Both the position numbers and the translations under genes were made by a program. A DNA stretch of 5,577 bases from positions 1-5,577 of the forward strand of contig CAJWJW010000099.1 in the NCBI GenBank assembly GCA_913041775.1, given 5' to 3'. This stretch comes from an uncultured Flavobacteriales bacterium (lineage in GTDB: Bacteria; Bacteroidota; Bacteroidia; Flavobacteriales; UBA7430). A model generated the notes under the pieces. The model had not been told where the DNA came from. It did not search any database and worked only from the letters and a program-made list of their open reading frames with translations. Below, one piece after another: positions 4,905-5,577 of this stretch; the first letter of the stretch is position 1; every line of letters begins with the position of its first letter.

Positions 4905-5313
4905 TGGGATGCAGGATCAGTGGTATACGTTCAATATGTTTGATGCGCAGGCATGGTACGTGCGTGATATTATTATGGGTCGGATACAGGTGCCTGATCT
5001 CGCCGCGCGGCAAGCAGATGTGGCCCAACGTCAGGCAGATGAAGCGGCTCTGGCCGATGATTACGCCTGCATCGCCTACCAGGGGAACTATACTAAGGAA
5101 CTGATTGACGAAACTGATTATCCTTGCTTTGACATAGAAGCGGCAAATAAGGCATTTTATGAATGGAAAAAGAACAAAAAGAAGAGCATCATGGAGTTCC
5201 GTAATTACGGCCATGTCAGCCCAATGACTGGTGCGGTTGCACCGGCGCATCATACAGGTTGGGCGGATGCGCTGGACGACAGCTTAGAAACCTATCTGCA
5301 GACAGATCAATAA
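4897..5313 (+). CDS. tmm: Flavin-containing trimethylamine monooxygenase (Tmm), C-terminal fragment
   Basis: C-terminal ~138 residues of a bacterial flavin-containing monooxygenase that oxidises trimethylamine to its N-oxide with NADPH and O2. The recognisable block is FYLGMQDQWYTFNMFDAQAW followed by VRDIIMGRI, typical of Tmm, then an Ala/Gln/Asp-rich helix and a region ending MTGAVAPAHHTGWADALDDS. FAD- and NADPH-binding Rossmann motifs lie in the missing ~300 N-terminal residues. The gene ends in tandem stops TAA-TAG. ATG 4909 is an internal Met, not a start. The next gene, a TmoX-like binding protein, fits known Tmm neighbourhoods in marine Alphaproteobacteria. GC content excludes the SAR11 lineage as an easy source; a SAR116- or Roseobacter-like donor is possible. 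Tmm is recognised from conserved blocks, so a close FMO paralogue is the main alternative. Confidence 0.88.
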   Translation, partial: FYLGMQDQWYTFNMFDAQAWYVRDIIMGRIQVPDLAARQADVAQRQADEAALADDYACIAYQGNYTKELIDETDYPCFDIEAANKAFYEWKKNKKKSIMEFRNYGHVSPMTGAVAPAHHTGWADALDDSLETYLQTDQ

Positions 5314-5322
5314 TAGCAATAA

Positions 5323-5338
5323 GCAGGGTTGAGCCTGC
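5323..5338 (+). other. Short hairpin after tmm
   Basis: GCAGG and CCTGC form a five-pair stem with a six-base loop just after the tandem stop codons. Nearby GGGTT (5326-5330) can alternatively pair with AACCC (5342-5346). There is no T run, so it is not a clear terminator. It may help protect or process the transcript between tmm and the binding-protein gene. Confidence 0.35.
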
Positions 5339-5364
5339 GGTAACCCATAATGAGAGAGCGATTT

Positions 5365-5380
5365 GCAGCCATGAGGCTGC
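5365..5380 (+). promoter_or_regulatory. Perfect GCAGCC/GGCTGC hairpin ahead of tmoX-like gene
   Basis: A six-pair GC-rich stem with ATGA loop, followed by TTTAA, lies seven bases before the ribosome binding site. Intercistronic hairpins like this are common upstream of periplasmic binding-protein genes, where they block decay from the 5' side or partly terminate read-through. The T run is only three bases, so attenuation would be weak. No riboswitch fold is evident. Confidence 0.5.
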
Positions 5381-5386
5381 TTTAAC

Positions 5387-5392
5387 AAGGAG
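5387..5392 (+). promoter_or_regulatory. Strong Shine-Dalgarno site AAGGAG
   Basis: AAGGAG sits six bases before ATG 5399 and fixes that start. Such a strong site is unlike the Bacteroidota genes to the left and supports a proteobacterial source for this end of the window. Confidence 0.85.
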
Positions 5393-5398
5393 AGAAAA

Positions 5399-5577
5399 AT
5401 GAAAAACTTAACACGCAATGTTGCTGCGGCTGCGCTGTCGATGACGCTGGCTTCGGCAGGCGGTTACGCTTTCGCTAAAGACTCCAGCAAGCCCATTGTT
5501 ATTCCAACGCATAACTGGTCCAGCCAGGTTGTTATGGCCTATGTGATTGGTGGCATTTTCGAAACTATGGGCAATAA
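5399..5577 (+). CDS. TmoX/ProX-like periplasmic substrate-binding protein, N-terminal fragment
   Basis: The first 59 residues of an ABC-importer binding protein. Residues 1-26 are a Sec signal peptide: charged start MKNLTR, a hydrophobic Ala/Leu stretch, and cleavage expected after AFA. The mature start (KDSSKPIVIPTHNWSSQVVM, then AYVIGGIFETMG) is the first strand and helix of the OpuAC/ProX fold used for quaternary amines. The THNWSSQ segment precedes the helix that usually contributes to the ligand pocket. Placed 85 bases after tmm, it most likely binds trimethylamine N-oxide (TmoX), the product of Tmm, for uptake through a TmoVW-type permease and ATPase. Glycine betaine or choline is the alternative ligand. 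The frame is open at the window edge. Confidence 0.85.
   Translation, partial: MKNLTRNVAAAALSMTLASAGGYAFAKDSSKPIVIPTHNWSSQVVMAYVIGGIFETMGN

Noticed and set aside
4820..5104. 94-codon plus-strand frame overlapping tmm
   Set aside because: Different frame from the recognisable Tmm motifs and it also crosses the junction.
4813..5253. 146-codon minus-strand frame crossing the junction
   Set aside because: It is antisense to the conserved Tmm C-terminus and spans the chimeric join, so it cannot be a natural gene.
1..5577. CRISPR array, diversity-generating retroelement or classical attC integron
   Set aside because: No regularly spaced repeats, no reverse transcriptase and no second repeat copy of the lipoprotein C-terminus, and no paired attC-type core sites were found, although the lectin-like cargo made a retroelement worth considering.

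Overview
The window is a patchwork. Positions 1 to about 4903 look like a marine Bacteroidota (Flavobacteriia-type) genome: DNA is AT-rich, start sites lack clear Shine-Dalgarno sequences, one promoter has a TAnnTTTG-type -7 box, and one lipoprotein carries the CNYNPxA-type motif common in flavobacterial surface proteins. Positions from about 4897 to the end come from a proteobacterial genome of clearly higher GC, with a strong AAGGAG ribosome binding site. It carries the tail of a trimethylamine monooxygenase gene and the head of a TmoX/ProX-like binding-protein gene. Both genes at the join (hsdR and tmm) are cut mid-gene and share about nine bases there, so the join is most likely an assembly or amplification chimera.

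Layout: partial tRNA-Met (minus, 1-59); tyrosine recombinase (plus, 114-1154); a lipoprotein gene on the minus strand (1232-1873); a second copy of the recombinase's 3' end (1917-2000); then, all on the minus strand, an orphan gene (1997-2413), a 28-codon small ORF (2463-2549), an acidic orphan gene (2555-2899) and the C-terminal two thirds of a type I restriction subunit HsdR (2936-4903). After the join come partial tmm (plus, to 5313) and partial tmoX-like (plus, from 5399).

The most interesting structure is a 75-bp direct repeat of the recombinase's own 3' end (1071-1145 and 1917-1991). It runs from the catalytic His320 codon through the catalytic Tyr329 codon almost to the stop. The copies differ at five bases, all synonymous, and share 41 identical bases in the middle. 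The 846-bp unit between them holds one complete gene opposite in direction to the recombinase, with its own candidate promoter next to one repeat and its own terminator abutting the other. This is what would be expected if a mobile cassette inserted by site-specific recombination into the 3' end of the integrase gene and restored that gene on insertion. The minus-strand genes to the right of the second copy, including the restriction gene, could be the next cargo block of such a stack. The model is inference; the repeat and its synonymous pattern are read directly from the sequence.
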